From the NCBI GenBank assembly GCA_946406115.1, contig OX291550.1:5260803-5324802 (forward strand): DNA of 64,000 nucleotides. The letters run 5' to 3'. How positions within the stretch are numbered: the first letter of the stretch is position 1; every line of letters begins with the position of its first letter. Below are positions 41,271 to 52,985 of the stretch, in pieces. The position numbers and the translations under genes were made by a program. The stretch is from Apoda limacodes (Eukaryota; Arthropoda; Insecta; Lepidoptera; Limacodidae). A model generated the notes under the pieces. That model was not told where the DNA came from. It saw nothing but the letters and a program-made list of their open reading frames with translations, and ran no database searches.

Positions 41271-44087
41271 TTGGATAATTGTGTTCCAGTGTTAGATGGT
41301 GCTTTGGCTGCAGTTCAGGCAAATAGTAATACGACGATATGGCATCGGCGTCTTGGACATGTTAATTTTCGAGATCTGCGGTTTGTACCAGGCATTCAAC
41401 TAGATAATGTCAGTCATAAGGTGGAGCCATGTATTCCATGCATCCAGGGTAAGCAACATCGTTTGCCTTTTCCTAAGAATGGTGATAGTCGGGCGGCATG
41501 TAAGTTAGACTTGGTTCATTCTGATCTTTGTGGACCAATGTCAGAAGTATCTTATGGCGGGGCAAAATACATGCTTATAATAGTTGATGATTGTACTAGA
41601 AAGATTTTTGCTTTCTTCTTAAAGTCAAAATCAGAGGTCCTTGAAAATTTTAAACGTTTTGTCGTGGAAGTTGAAACTGAAACGGGGTTGTCACTAAAGA
41701 CTTTAAGGTCTGACAATGGGACTGAATATGTCAATTGGAATTTTACTGAATTTCTTAAAAGTAAAGGTATTAAACATCAGTTAACGGTTCCCTATACTCC
41801 CGAGCAAAACGGAGTAGCAGAGAGAACTATTAGAACTATTTCTGAAATGGCTAGAACAATGCCGCTATGGTCAGGTAAAGAGTTTGATGCTAGTAATTTT
41901 AGGATTTTTGGTTCTTTAGCTTATGTCCATATTCCAAAAATGTGTCGCCGGAAATGGGATGCTAAAAGTAAAAAATGTATTTTTCTGGGCTATTGTTCAG
42001 AAACAAAAGGATATCGTTTTGCAGATCCTGATAATCCAAATAAGATTGTCCGGGCAAGGGATGTAACTTTCCTTGAAAATGTAAGTGACAATAGTATCTG
42101 CAATCAGGACTCTGTGACTGAGGACTCTATACAAGAGCAATATCCTGACTTGCTGAAAAATCAACACCAAACACAGTGTGTGTCTGCAGAGCAACAAGCT
42201 GTTACGGATTCATCCTGTGAATTATCAGAGCTAATTCCATGTTGTGGTACTGGTGACAAGACTTCTGAAATTGAGTGTATTGACTCAAACAAGACAGAGG
42301 TACAGTCAGACCATAGTAACACAGTACAGCAGGAAAGCACTGTTGGTATTTTGGAATCTGGGAATTTAGAGATACAATCAGACTGTAGTTGCTTGGATCA
42401 AACTGGACCTACTGTTAGTATACAGAACCCTGACGAGACCGTGTGCATGGATAATACTCAGATAAATGCGGAGAGAAGATATCCAATGCGGAATAAAGTA
42501 AGAAATGAAGATCCAGATTTTGTGTACTATTACGCAAACTTGGAACAAGAACCTATTACATACATAGAGGCTATGAACCGAGATGACAAGGTAGATTGGT
42601 TAGATGCTATTTCTAAGGAACTAGAATCTATGCAGAAAAACAGCGTATGGGAGCTTGTAGATAGGCCTCCAGAAGCGAAGGTTGTTGGAAACAAATGGGT
42701 TTTCAAATACAAATGTGATGCTGATGGAAACATAAAACACAAAGCGAGGCTTGTCGCTAAGGGTTTCTCTCAGACTTACGGAGTAGATTATTATGAAACC
42801 TTTTCTCCTGTAGTCCGAAGATCTACTATAAGATTGCTTTTATCCGTGGCTGCAAACTTAAATTTAAGCATAGATCACTTAGACGTAAATACAGCCTTTT
42901 TAAATGGTGACTTAAATGAAAAAGTTTTTATGCAACTGCCAGAAGGTTATCAGTCGAAAGATTCTAAAAGTAAAGTTTGTTTGTTAAGAAAAGCTATATA
43001 CGGGTTAAAACAAGCTTCAAGAAGTTGGAACGAGAAAGTTAATAATTATTTGTTGACATTAGGATTTCAAAGACTAGAAGTTGATAATTGTGTTTATACT
43101 AAAAGGAAACCAGATTATTTAATTATAATAGCTTTATATGTTGATGATTTCTTTGTTTTTCATAATAGTACTAAAGAAAAGGACATTTTGTTGCAAAATT
43201 TACAAAAAGTTTTTGAATTAAAAGATCTAGGAAAAGCAAAGCAATGTTTGGGTATGAGACTGCGAAAGGATGCGAAGGGATCAATTTTATTAGATCAATG
43301 TAAATACATTGAAGCTATCCTTGAAAAGTTTGGTCTTGGCGATTGCAAGGGTGTGTATACACCAATGGAATTCAAATTACAGTCTGAACTCGATAGTGAG
43401 ATAAGTGAGTGCACTGATCATCCATATCAGTCTCTGATAGGTGCTTTGAATTATTTAGCAACAAATACGCGTCCTGACATTTCTAATGCAGTGAGTATAT
43501 TAGGACAATATAACAACTGTTATAAAGAAGTTCACTGGAAGTCAGCCAAGCGTGTTCTTCGTTATCTAAAATTAACTAAAGACCGGTGTTTAAAATTCAC
43601 CAAAAGCGGCTTTGAAATTAATGGTTTTGTGGACGCTGATTGGGCCGGAGATGTCAAAGACAGAAAATCTTTTACAGGTTTTTTGTTTAAGGTTGGCGAA
43701 TGTTTAGTTTCTTGGGAATGTCGGAAACAACGATGTGTTGCGCTTTCATCAACAGAAGCAGAATATGTAGCGTTGTCCGAGGCGTGCAAAGAGGCGATTC
43801 ATTTGCAAAATCTTATATCTGATTTGCTGGATCAATCTGTTAGTAAGGTCACAATATACACAGATAACCAAAGTGCTATTAACCTTGCTTTAAATCCAGT
43901 TTATCACAGACGAACGAAGCATATAGATGTTAAGGTACATTTTGTTAGAGGGTGTGTGCAAGATAAGTCCATTGATGTTTGTTATATGTGTACAGAGGAT
44001 ATGCCTGCTGATGTACTGACAAAGCCACTGAGCCGAGTTAAGCATGAGAGGTGTATGGCAAAGTTTGGTATGGTAGATTTAATTTGA
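41271..44087 (+). pseudogene. Copia integrase-RT-RNase H (copy C), deleted
   Basis: A 938-codon open frame lacking the zinc knuckle and protease. The integrase has an in-frame 108-bp deletion (36 residues) after ISEMARTM, removing the segment that in copy A contains KKFWAEACNTAAYIKNNLPH. The RT (YVDD) and RNase H motifs are intact. Substitutions against copy A include V for A in KRFVVEVET, V for L in LLLSVAANL, K for E in DLLKNQ and V for I in DQSVSKV. The last change is shared with copy B. Confidence 0.88.
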
Positions 44088-44094
44088 GGGGAAG

Positions 44095-44236
44095 TGTTAA
44101 TGTAAACCTTTTTCTATTATGTCATTCTTCCAAATTTAAATCTCTGTACAATTGACTTTCTATATTATGAAAATATACTCTTAGTTGTCAAACCAAACTG
44201 CGTACATGTATTTTATATATTTATCAATAATTAATA
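44095..44236 (+). repeat. Copia LTR, 142 bp (copy C, 3' side)
   Basis: Nearly identical to 37398-37540; starts TGTTAATGTAAACC after GAGGGGAAG and ends AATAATTAATA, after which unrelated sequence (TGGCTACATGCC) begins. Confidence 0.75.
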
Positions 44237-44600
44237 TGGCTACATGCCAATGCCTCCCCCTGACTCTCAATGGCTAGTGCTGATCAGTGTGTGAGATACA
44301 TTAATAGGTCACCGGTCGGGCGACCGTGGCGAAAACCATATTGACGGTCGCTGTTTTATTAGATCCTTTATGGCACCAAGTGCGCATTGTGTGCTGTGTG
44401 GAGTGCTTCCATAAAGACGGGTATTGCCTAGGGTGGTAGGAAAGCGCGAAGAGACGCGTGAGTACAGGACACAACTTAGGAGCATACTGTTAAAGCACTA
44501 CTGCTGGTATACCATCTGGCCCACTCAACTTATGAACGTTTAGAGAAAGCAACGTCCGCCAGCTGAATTTGAGGCAAAGATACTGCCTAGTAAATTGGCT
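44237..44600 (-). pseudogene. LINE reverse-transcriptase fragment (- strand)
   Basis: On the - strand, around 44540-44430 a broken frame reads SGPDGIPAVVL followed by YAPKLCPVLTRLFALSYHP, the N-terminal RT motif of CR1/Jockey-type LINEs, with stops and frameshifts. It flanks Copia copy C, so the Copia cluster sits beside or inside LINE debris. Confidence 0.6.
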
Positions 44601-44865
44601 GTCCCTTCAGCACTAAAACAATCTTTCTATAGGTAACTGTGGGAACTCTTATAAGGATAAAAGAACACTTTATATTTTTATGTTCTTGACAAGAATCAAA
44701 TCGAACAAAATGAAGTTAAATGGATGGTGGTGGCGGTGTGAAGAAATAGTACTGTTAATTATTCCTATATGTGACACACATCATAAGATTTTATTGTCAC
44801 TGTAATGTCATTATTTGAACTCTCATCAAAAAAGGTTAAACATCTTTTTTTTTTTTTTTTTTTTT
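44601..44865. other. Short spacer, nothing recognised
   Basis: AT-rich sequence ending in a poly-T run at about 44847-44867, which is the poly(A) end of the next - strand LINE tail. Confidence 0.4.
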
Positions 44866-45000
44866 TTATACCACTAAGGTGGCAAACAAGCTTACGGCCC
44901 GCCTGATGGTAAGCGGTCACCGTAGCCTATGGACGCTTGCAACACCAGGGGTATCACTTGCGCGTTGCCGACCCTTCAACGGGTACGGGCCAGTAATGCA
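44866..45000 (-). mobile_element. CR1/Jockey-like LINE 3' end (- strand)
   Basis: TTTTTATACCACTAAGGTGG, AAGCTTACGGCCCGCCTGAT and TGGACGCTTGCAACACCAGG: the least diverged of the five copies of this 3' end, preceded on its 3' side by a long poly-T (poly-A of the element). Confidence 0.85.
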
Positions 45001-45009
45001 GATTTATTA

Positions 45010-45397
45010 ATGACAACTAATTCAATTCAATTCAATTCAATTCAATATAATTTTATTCAGATTAGGCTACAATAATTGAGCACTTATGAATGTCACTACG
45101 CCATCGGTTCGTAAGTCTACAGGGCGGGAGACCTTGTACTGAGAAGAACCGGCAAGAAACTCAGCAAGGGCATTTCTTTTCTCCCTTTCTTTTACAGCGT
45201 CCAATTAAAATATTGGAAAATGCCCTCCCTATCATAAAAGGACACTTTCCATTACAAACATAAAAAAACATGAAATATAAAGCACAAGCACAACATAAAA
45301 AAGTATCTAATATAAACAAAAGACAGTTTATGTATTCATCACTAAGAAATAATCAATGTCTTACAGTATTAATAAACAAAACAAAAAAGTAAGACTA
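45010..45397 (-). mobile_element. LINE 3' tail with AATTC repeats
   Basis: An (AATTC)-type simple tail at 45018-45043 is followed by GAGAAGAACCGGCAAGAAAC, a sequence I recognise from lepidopteran Jockey-type 3' UTRs. It may be the 3' end of the LINE whose ORF2 tail lies at 45824-46654, with the 45398 repeat between them. Confidence 0.55.
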
Positions 45398-45548
45398 AAT
45401 ACTAAGAATACCAAGAAGTTTGCAAGAGCAGACCAGCCTCCACAGGCGGCACCCGTTCACGAGTATGACACATTAATCAGCCATCGCTTCGCTCAACCAT
45501 GTTTGAGGGAACGTAACGACCCGACACACACGCCACCACCGCAGAGAC
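45398..45548 (+). repeat. 150-bp interspersed repeat (copy 2)
   Basis: Copy of 32321-32470 in the same orientation; shares CAGCCATCGCTTCGCTCAAC and GGAACGTAACGACCCGAC. Confidence 0.75.
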
Positions 45549-45823
45549 ACTTTGAGAGAGCATGACACACTCAAGCAACTCCAATAAAACTTCGATTGTA
45601 CTAGTTACAATGTGTGTAGTAAAGGAACAAAATATAAGAGGAGAAGATTGGAAGGTTCGCAATGCATTACTACCGAGCAGCAACGGCAATAAACTCACTA
45701 GTTAATCTTTTATATATCATATAAAAATACAATATAGCCTTACACTAGGTAATAACATAATATACAATGTTTTAAATTTAAAAAAAAAATATTTCAAATG
45801 CCCCAATACAAATCAATTAAGTT

Positions 45824-46654
45824 CTAATTTTTCCAAGCATTTTTATCATTTATGTATTCATCAACTTTGTAATAGCTTTTTTTCATTAAAATATCTTTGA
45901 CATATATTTTAAATTTATTTGAGGGTAAATTAACCACATGTTCTGGAATTTTATTGTAGAAAAATATACTTTGTATTGCGAAAGAGCTATGTACCTTCTG
46001 AAGACGACATTTTGGAACTACCAATTTATCCTTATTCCTTGTATTAACACTGTGATGGTCACTATTTTTTGCAAATAAGTGACAATTTTGGCGTACATAC
46101 ATTATACAAGCAAAGATATATTGGCAAGAAACAGTTAAAATATCAATTTCCCTGAATAGTTCCCTAAGAGAAATTCGAGGTCCTAATTTATAAATTGACT
46201 GTACTGCTCTCTTTTGCAAAATAAAGACTGTATCAATATCAGCTGCCTTACCCCAAAGCAAAATGCCATAAGACATGACGGAATGGAAATAGCTAAAGTA
46301 GACCAAGCGAGCAGTGTCAACATCTGTAAGCTGCCTAACTTTCCTAACTGCATAGGCAGCTGAACTGAGTTTTCCTGCAAGAACTGAAATATGAGGGTTC
46401 CACTGCAGCCTATTGTCTAATGTAATACCTAGAAACACTGTTGAGTCTAATAGTTCTATTTCTTCTCCGTTTAGGGATAATTTTGTACTTATGTTTCTGA
46501 CATTTGGCATCATAAATTTTAAACACTTAGTCTTTTTCGCATTAAGAAGTAAATTATTTGCCGTAAACCACTGAAGAACCTGAGAAAGCGCACTACTTAC
46601 GTAACGTAACAACGTAACAACTAATGTTGAGATTATTATGTCTATAATCTTCAA
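45824..46654 (-). pseudogene. Jockey-type LINE ORF2 C-terminal half
   Basis: An open - strand frame of 276 codons starting inside the RT. It contains QVLQWFTANNLLLNAKKTKC, the post-catalytic RT block, then VFLGITLDNRLQWNPHIS (thumb region), YFSYFHSVMSYGILLWG and LQKRAVQSIYKLGPRISLRE, finishing in a lysine-rich tail DEYINDKNAWKN. The catalytic YxDD part and everything upstream are missing, so the copy is 5'-truncated near 46654, as is common for LINEs. No premature stop interrupts what remains, so the insertion is fairly young. No RNase H domain is present. Confidence 0.88.
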
Positions 46655-46789
46655 CGTTCAATCATTGCGCCTTGCCTGTCATGACCTACCGCGCGGGAAC
46701 ATGGACACCACAGAACATTATAAGACTACCTAATGTTCTGTGATGGTCACTAACAATACGTTTAATTCACGAATTTAAATCGCTTAGCT
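46655..46789. other. Spacer, nothing recognised
   Basis: Short sequence with an inverted pair around CACAGAACATT (about 46709) and AATGTTCTGTG (about 46732); no gene. Confidence 0.4.
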
Positions 46790-47280
46790 TAGCTATGCTT
46801 TGTGTTTCTTTGAAAGATATGATTGGAAGGGCTAAAAAGTTCCCGACGTAGATCACAAAATAAGCAAGCTGAAGTGGCAGTGGGCAAATCATTCTGTCGC
46901 AAAGCCGTTGGAGTAGAGATGTTCTACAGTGGAGACTACGGATCAGTGAGCGCAGCGTGGGTCGCTCCCCAACCAAGTAGACCGATAACCTAAAAAAGGT
47001 AGCCGGAAGTTGCTGTAAGAAAAAGGCGTAGACCAAGTGTGGTGGCATTATTTGGGAAAGGCATATGTCTAACAGTGAAAGGTTGCATGATGATTGATTG
47101 CACAAACAACTTAATTATAGTAAGAAAGTTTGCTATAGCAAGTTATAGCTGAAGCTGTATAGTTCATATACGTTTGTGGAATTCGGTTATTTTCGGATCT
47201 GGATCTATTGATTTTTCTAGGATAAAAAGAAGCCTATCCTTTACCTTCCTTTCCTTCAACTATCCCTGAGCCAACTTTCA
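46790..47280 (+). pseudogene. RTE-type LINE 3' end, degenerate
   Basis: Around 46868 the + strand reads KLKWQWANH, matching the RTE C-terminal pattern KLKWxWAGH. It is followed by a degraded arginine/tryptophan-rich region and then, from about 47120, the tail block GTAAGAAAGTTTGCTATAGC seen also at 19210. Many stops and frameshifts. Confidence 0.55.
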
Positions 47281-47589
47281 GCTTAATTTGATGCTACGTT
47301 GGTATGACAAACTCATTTTCGAATTTGCAAAATTATACAATTAAAAGTTCTTAAGATAATTGTTTTGGCTTCTATAGTTCTTATAGCTCCAATGACCTTC
47401 TAAGTTGTGTAGCCATAGCTCTAAAGACCGCTTTTTTTTTAAATATCTTCTATGTTCAAACATTAGCCAGTTACAATTTCACTATGTGAATAGATATTAT
47501 ATAGTAGGTATATATGTAAAGCAACTATTAAGATTCTTTAAAATTTAGTGAAGGTTCCTGCAAATATTTAGGAGCAATCTTATTTAATA

Positions 47590-48110
47590 ACTAGCTGCTG
47601 CCCTCGAAGTCGTCTGCGTGAACGCTATACTATAAAATCACTTTTTGTGAACGAAACCATAGCGCGATCTAATTCGACGCCAACGCCATCTAGTTAGCAA
47701 ATAGGAAAAATTTTTGTATGGTGAAAAATTAAAACACATCTAACAGCTATGACTTTACACGATTTTTTAACACAAAATAAATGGCTATGTGTGACTAGAA
47801 TAATTAATAATTAAGAAGCAAGTCAAATATGCGTCGTTAGATTACACGTTGTTACAGAACGTGTTGAAGAAATAAAGGTTCACTGCTCGTTTCCCGTAGG
47901 TGATAGCGTGATAATATGTAGCCTATATGTTGACCCGACTTCCTAATAATATTCGTGCCAAATTTGAAGTAAATCCATGCAGTACTTTTTGAGTTTATCC
48001 CGAACATACATACAGACAAACAGATAAACAGACAAACAGACAAAAATTCTAAAAACTATATTTTTGGCTTCGGTATCGATTGTAGATCACACCCCAAGTA
48101 TTCTTTTAAA
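47590..48110 (+). repeat. RTE/SINE-like repeat CTAGCTGCTGCCC
   Basis: AACTAGCTGCTGCCCTCGAA at 47590 opens it. It contains CCAAATTTGAAGTAAATCCA and a run of ACAGACAAACAGAT near 48020, and fades after TTGGCTTCGGTATCGATTGT. This form is widespread in Lepidoptera. Confidence 0.6.
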
Positions 48111-48920
48111 AAAATATTCAATGTACAGTTTTGACTTTCCTACCATTTTATTTTATGTATAGATTAAAATGTAAAAGTTGGTTATTTAATCAATCTACAT
48201 CTTATTATAATAAAGTATATATACCTCTATAAAATAACTTGATAAGACGGACTCATTAAACGCCGGAGTGAAACCATTAAAGCAAGAAAATTTAAATTAT
48301 AAAAATAGGTGACTTTTATGACGTCATTATGACGTAGAGTTGCAATAAAAATGGATTTTGCGAAATTAATTCCCTACTGGGATAAAACCAGGGTTTAAGT
48401 TTGTGTGTTTTTTTTTTCAAGTTTAATACATGGAAATTAGTATTTTGCCTTTTGGGTGACAATTAAGAGAGACATTTTTATCCGTTTTTGGAAAATCATC
48501 TCCCAGGGAGTAAAATAGGATACATCTGTGTATAGGAATTCAGTTACTTTTGGAAATAAACCAATGAAAATTGATATATAGACATAACGAATTACGTTTA
48601 CTGATTTTTTTCTTAATATGTTGAAGTTTTTAAAAAAACTAGGAAATGTTTAAAATAGGTACGCTTTGTTTCTGCATTATTTATAAGCATAAGAATGTAT
48701 AGACATGCGATGTTATGGAATGTTTGACCATTCCATGACATTCATAGACAAAATGTATTGACTTGGAAATTCTACATTTATTAAGATATTGTTGTTTTTA
48801 AATACTAGATGGTAAACGTAAGTATTACATTTAATCCAGTACATAATAGTACAGTTACAATTTATTTTTGCTCAAATTTTGGACGACTAACATTTTTATA
48901 AATTCAGATATATTTAAAAC
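48111..48920. other. Intergenic, no recognised feature
   Basis: AT-rich; nothing supported. Confidence 0.4.
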
Positions 48921-48921
48921 A

Positions 48922-50150
48922 ATGGATATCAACCACTTTAATAAACCTGAACTGGTTTATGAATTGAAAGGTACGATAAATTAATTTTGAGTTTTCATCC
49001 ACAGTTCCTGATTTAAAGAGCTTACTATGTGATTCTTTACAATCTGCCTGTTTAGAGTTTGCACAAGACATAGAGTCTTATTAGCAGCTACTCACATTTT
49101 AACTGTACCATGCTACTAATAAAGAAAAAGTAGATACATACTTACAACACGTTGCTCAAAGGCTAGAAAAGGTATATCTTTCTACTGCTTTAACGACTAC
49201 ACAATTAGAATTTTTAAAGTCAATTTCAGAACAGTACGTACAATATAAGCATATTTTAAATCAATTTACATCACAGTCAGACCCTACTAGTTCTTAATTG
49301 CCTCATACTAGTTGCTTAACTATAGAATTGCTTACTGAAAAACTATCGAATACTTAAACAAGAAATCAACAGATATTGAAAGATTTTGTTTTAAGGATGA
49401 AACTTGTCCTATAGATTTTATAAAAAAAGTTGAAGAATTTGCTATTTTTACGAATATTGACCATAAACAATTACATAACCAAATTTTCGATATTTTAGCT
49501 GGACCACCTTTAGATTGTTATAGGGCACGTTAAGATTCATTACAAGATTGGTCAACATTTAAAAATAAATTAATTTCAGATTTCGAGATTTTCGATTACA
49601 ATTATAAGCTAAGAAAGACTATAGACAACCGCAAGCAAAGACCAAACGAACGGGTAATTTTTTATTTTTCCTCGATGGAGTCTCTATTTGCTAAACTCAG
49701 AGAACCAATGTCAGAAATTTCAAAAATTGAGATTTTGCGTCGTAATCTTAGCCCTATTTCTAGCTCTAGATTGCTACCTTTTGATATATTGTCAGTCAAT
49801 CAAGTATTATCTTCATGCAAATGTTTTGTTGCAATGCACAATATGATGAAATAAGTCCATGTTTTTCGGTACCACCAATTAATAAACCTAGCCCGTCGAA
49901 GGCTGCTCAACCTTCGACCTCTCAAACACCATTTATCCCTAAATTTCTTTTTTCTAAAAATGGTTCTCAGTCTTCCTCTTTCTCTCTACAGAATATCAGG
50001 CATTTCACATGTCCACGCTATAGATTGAACGACCATAGCTTAGAATCATGTACAAATAGTAATATAGTATGTTTCCGTTGAAAAACAAGGCGTTACCTAC
50101 TAGGAGATGTAATAACTGTCAATCGTTTCAAAAAAACTAGTATGCAGGAA
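48922..50150 (+). pseudogene. Gypsy/Pao-like gag remnant
   Basis: A degraded gag-type coding region. It starts at ATG 48922 (MDINHFNKPELVYELKG) and shows, with several stops and shifts, KVDTYLQHVAQRLEK, PIDFIKKVEEFAIFTN and WSTFKNKLISDFEIFDYN followed by RKQRPNERVIFYFSSME. That last block is the conserved W...FK...L...F...RKQ..E core of retrotransposon gag capsid domains. A cysteine-rich end (FTCPRYRLNDHSLESC, then VCFR) looks like a decayed zinc knuckle near 50010-50090. No protease or RT follows. It is a dead copy; family membership (Ty3/gypsy versus BEL/Pao) is open. Confidence 0.7.
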
Positions 50151-50284
50151 AAATAAAGTGTTTTATTTACGTTATTTTTACATTACTTAATACTTTACAT
50201 TCAACTGATGAATGAAATTTGTAAACAAATGACAAACGGATCTTGCTGCAATTTAGCACATTGATAGACCATAAAATAAAAATT

Positions 50285-50545
50285 TTTTTTTATTCCAATC
50301 AAGAATGCTTTTGTCACGAGGAAACCGCGGGCTTTTAGTGAAACTTCCTCCCGCGAACGCTTGGGTTGTGGAATGAGCTCCCTGCCAAGGTTTTCTCTAA
50401 GGACTACAGTATGGGGTTCTTCAAGAAATAAGTTATTGGATTTTTGAAGGATCGGCAACGCGTGAGTGATACTTCTGGTGTTGCAAGCGTCCATAGGCCA
50501 CGGTGACCGCTTACCATCAGGCGGACCGTGTGCTATTAAGAAGTG
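50285..50545 (+). mobile_element. CR1/Jockey-like LINE 3' end (+ strand)
   Basis: CTTCCTCCCGCGAACGCTTG, GGACTACAGTATGGGGTTCT, CACGGTGACCGCTTACCATC and CAGGCGGACCGTGTGC. Same family as 58200-58850; here without poly(A), and joined directly to another LINE fragment. Confidence 0.85.
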
Positions 50546-51600
50546 TATTATAGCTATATCTTCTAATGCTGTAGGCACTGACCATAATATGTTTATACCC
50601 ATTTTTGAAGTAATTATACCTGTTATAAGACATATCCTAAACGCAACACTATCCTCTGGTATATTTGTGTATATTTGCATGGAAAAATGCTTACCTTTAC
50701 CAAAAACCACACCCTATCACCTTCTCTGATTATCGGTCGATATCCATTTTACCGTTAAATTCTAAAATCCGGGAACGGCTTGTTCATCAACAGCTCATTC
50801 TTATGCTTACAAAAAATAACTTATTATGTCCTATGCAATCCTAAATTACGGTTACTGCACTCACTAAAATTATTAATGGTATCCGTTTCAGCATGTATCT
50901 TACACAGTTGACTATGTTATCGATATGAGATTTTAGAAACACATATAATAATACTAATAACACATAATAATAATGTTGATTTAGATTTACTGCTAGGCAT
51001 TTTACGTTCTCTTAACATACATATATCTATGATGATTGAGTGGTTTCGTAGTTACTTTTGTGGTCATCTACAGCGTATATCCGGTTAGATAATTTACTGC
51101 CCGCGCTCTACAAGGTGGCGTGTTGTATACTCTTCTAATTTCTATTTTCATACTACTGTTACACAAATCTATCTTCTCTCTACTACCTATAGGCAGACGA
51201 TGTCCAAATTTATAATCATGCTTGAAAATATGTGTATTCCGTTTGTATTTGAACCCCGCAAAGTGACCATATCACCAAATTTCGCACTCAACTCAAGTGG
51301 CTCCCAGTTCGTATTTGCCGAAATACTCACATTCTCACACCTCTTTACAGCATACTTTTCAATCCATCAACACCTACTACACTTAAAATAATGTTTTCAT
51401 TTTATCTGTTTATCCCATATTGCACATGGTCAACCAGTCTAATTTTAAAGATGTCTACTCATAGTACTAACTTAAGTATATAATATAAGTCGTTCACTGT
51501 TCTTGCAATACAGGTTTGGAGTGTTTTACCCTTAGCTATCAGGCGTACACAAAATTCAAGCTCAATTCATGAGTTTGTAATGTTTTGAACTCTCAGAACT
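50546..51600 (+). pseudogene. LINE reverse transcriptase, heavily decayed
   Basis: With many stops and shifts the + strand shows, in order: SNAVGTDHNMFIP, MEKCLPLPKTTP, LQGGVLYT (the RT PQGG motif, about 51110), a GCAGACGATGTCCAAATTTA stretch encoding ADDVQIY (catalytic YADD box, about 51195) and VWSVLPLAIRRTQNS near 51520. This order is that of a Jockey/CR1-type ORF2 from RT palm to C terminus. Confidence 0.65.
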
Positions 51601-52029
51601 TATTAATTCTGTGTATATGTTATGGAGCAAGTGATTACCTAGTGCATTATTTACAATGTCCGGGCAAAATGAATAATGACATGTAAAATTGGGCTATGCA
51701 ACTAACATTCATTTAAGCTTTATTATTTATCACTTTTTTTTATTATTTATCACAATATTATGAATATTGCTACGTGACTGTTCCGCAATTTGATAATTTA
51801 GATAAGTTTCACACACTTGTGTGAGAAGCAGGAACAACCACGTGACACGCTTCAACTAATCAGGGCCCGCTAAAATAGGAATATACATATAGTGCGAAGA
51901 TCTGGTGAGGTGAGAAATTCAGATCCAAATCCTCAATTTAGAGACAAATATGGAGAACAGGAAAGAATATGTTATGCTTGTTGGGAAACTGGCTTTAAGT
52001 ACATAATTTGCAGAAAAAAGCTAATAAAG
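51601..52029. other. Intergenic, no recognised feature
   Basis: AT-rich; part of it (51850-52020) may belong to the same relic as the following entry. Confidence 0.35.
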
Positions 52030-52160
52030 TTCTAAGATGCATCTAACTGTGAATATTCTGTGGCTAAAATAGGCGACACTGTAAGAGTTCACATTTCACA
52101 GGTTGATAGAGCTCGCGGCAGTAGAAGAAATGTACTTGCTACTGATATTAAATAACAGGC
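52030..52160 (+). pseudogene. Integrase-like C-terminal fragment
   Basis: The + frame reads ASNCEYSVAKIGDTVRVHIS, then QVDRARGSSRNVLATDIK and a stop. The pattern GDTVRVxxxxVDRARGxxRN is what I remember from the C terminus of KRBA2/Ginger-like integrase proteins. Only this tail is present. Confidence 0.5.
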
Positions 52161-52779
52161 TTAAACATTTATAAATTGTGAATAATACATTCTGCATTCT
52201 GAATCAATTCTATACAAGAATTTTCAATATGCAAGGAATAGTCCATTACTACCGCAGCCCGAGGCGTAGACAAAGTCCGGTTATGATCAGTTGTGGCCAA
52301 GGCTTGTATAGTGCTTTTCTCAAACATGCGTGTAAATTAAAACAATAACATAATAACTTACATGTTTATTTAAAAAACTAATTATATTGATAACTGTATT
52401 GACAATAATAAAACTAGTTTAGGTAGTTTTGCCGACAATTAACCGCGTTCAAATGTCGATTTCTTTTTCCTTTTAATTCGTATTCTCTTTGTTGTCCTAT
52501 AGTCCGAAATTTACATAAAACTCGATAAGCTTGATCTCTCTAGTAATCAATGTTCGTGTTTAAGAAAGTCCGTTCCATTTACAAATTGCATATTCGACCG
52601 GTCGAGCAGCCGACTGAAACATTGCGGGCCGCTCGCTGATAAAGAAGCATGTGCAAGATATGAGTCTGAGTAATGCTGAAATAGTCATCTTTTTAAATTT
52701 TCAATTTGATAGTTAAACCGTACCGTTTACTTTATAAATATGTAAATATTATCACGACAACGATCACTAAAGGGGTGGC
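52161..52779. other. Intergenic, no recognised feature
   Basis: No gene or repeat identified. Confidence 0.35.
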
Positions 52780-52985
52780 CAGAGATGTAACGCATGTATG
52801 TCCGTAACACCCACGTTTCATCGATGGTATTCCATCCCACAATCGTGATAGGCGCCTATCGCCGTGCCGGGCACAAACCAGATTCGACACAACTTTACAA
52901 ACAATATTGGTTGTCCCTTACCGAAAATCGAACCCGAGACCTTTGACGTGGCAGCTCTACCACTGCACCACTCATTCCTTTTAGT
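52780..52985 (-). mobile_element. tRNA-derived SINE (- strand)
   Basis: The - strand reads GTGGTGCAGTGGTAGAGCTG (A-box-like) at about 52974-52955, then GGTCTCGGGTTCGATTTTC (B-box-like GGTTCGA) at about 52944-52926: the promoter head of a tRNA-related SINE. The body includes the 12-bp palindrome ATAGGCGCCTAT (52850-52861) and GTGGGATGGAATACCATCGA. It is not a functional tRNA gene: no cloverleaf closes. Confidence 0.75.

Larger units (their letters stand above)
41232..44236 (+). mobile_element. Copia element copy C, 5'-truncated
   Basis: Starts at CTATAGCTACAGCTAGTAG (equivalent to about 34429 in copy A) directly after the inverted end of copy B, and runs through integrase, RT and RNase H to purine tract GAGGGGAAG and an LTR. 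Gag, zinc knuckle and protease are missing. It differs from copy A by only a handful of substitutions plus one 108-bp deletion. Confidence 0.9.

Noticed and set aside
34747..43789. Repeated antisense frames of 60-75 codons within the Copia copies
   Set aside because: They recur identically in each copy opposite the pol frame and have no features of their own.
52920..52985. tRNA gene on the - strand
   Set aside because: Only A- and B-box-like blocks are present; no acceptor stem pairs and the sequence runs into a SINE body.
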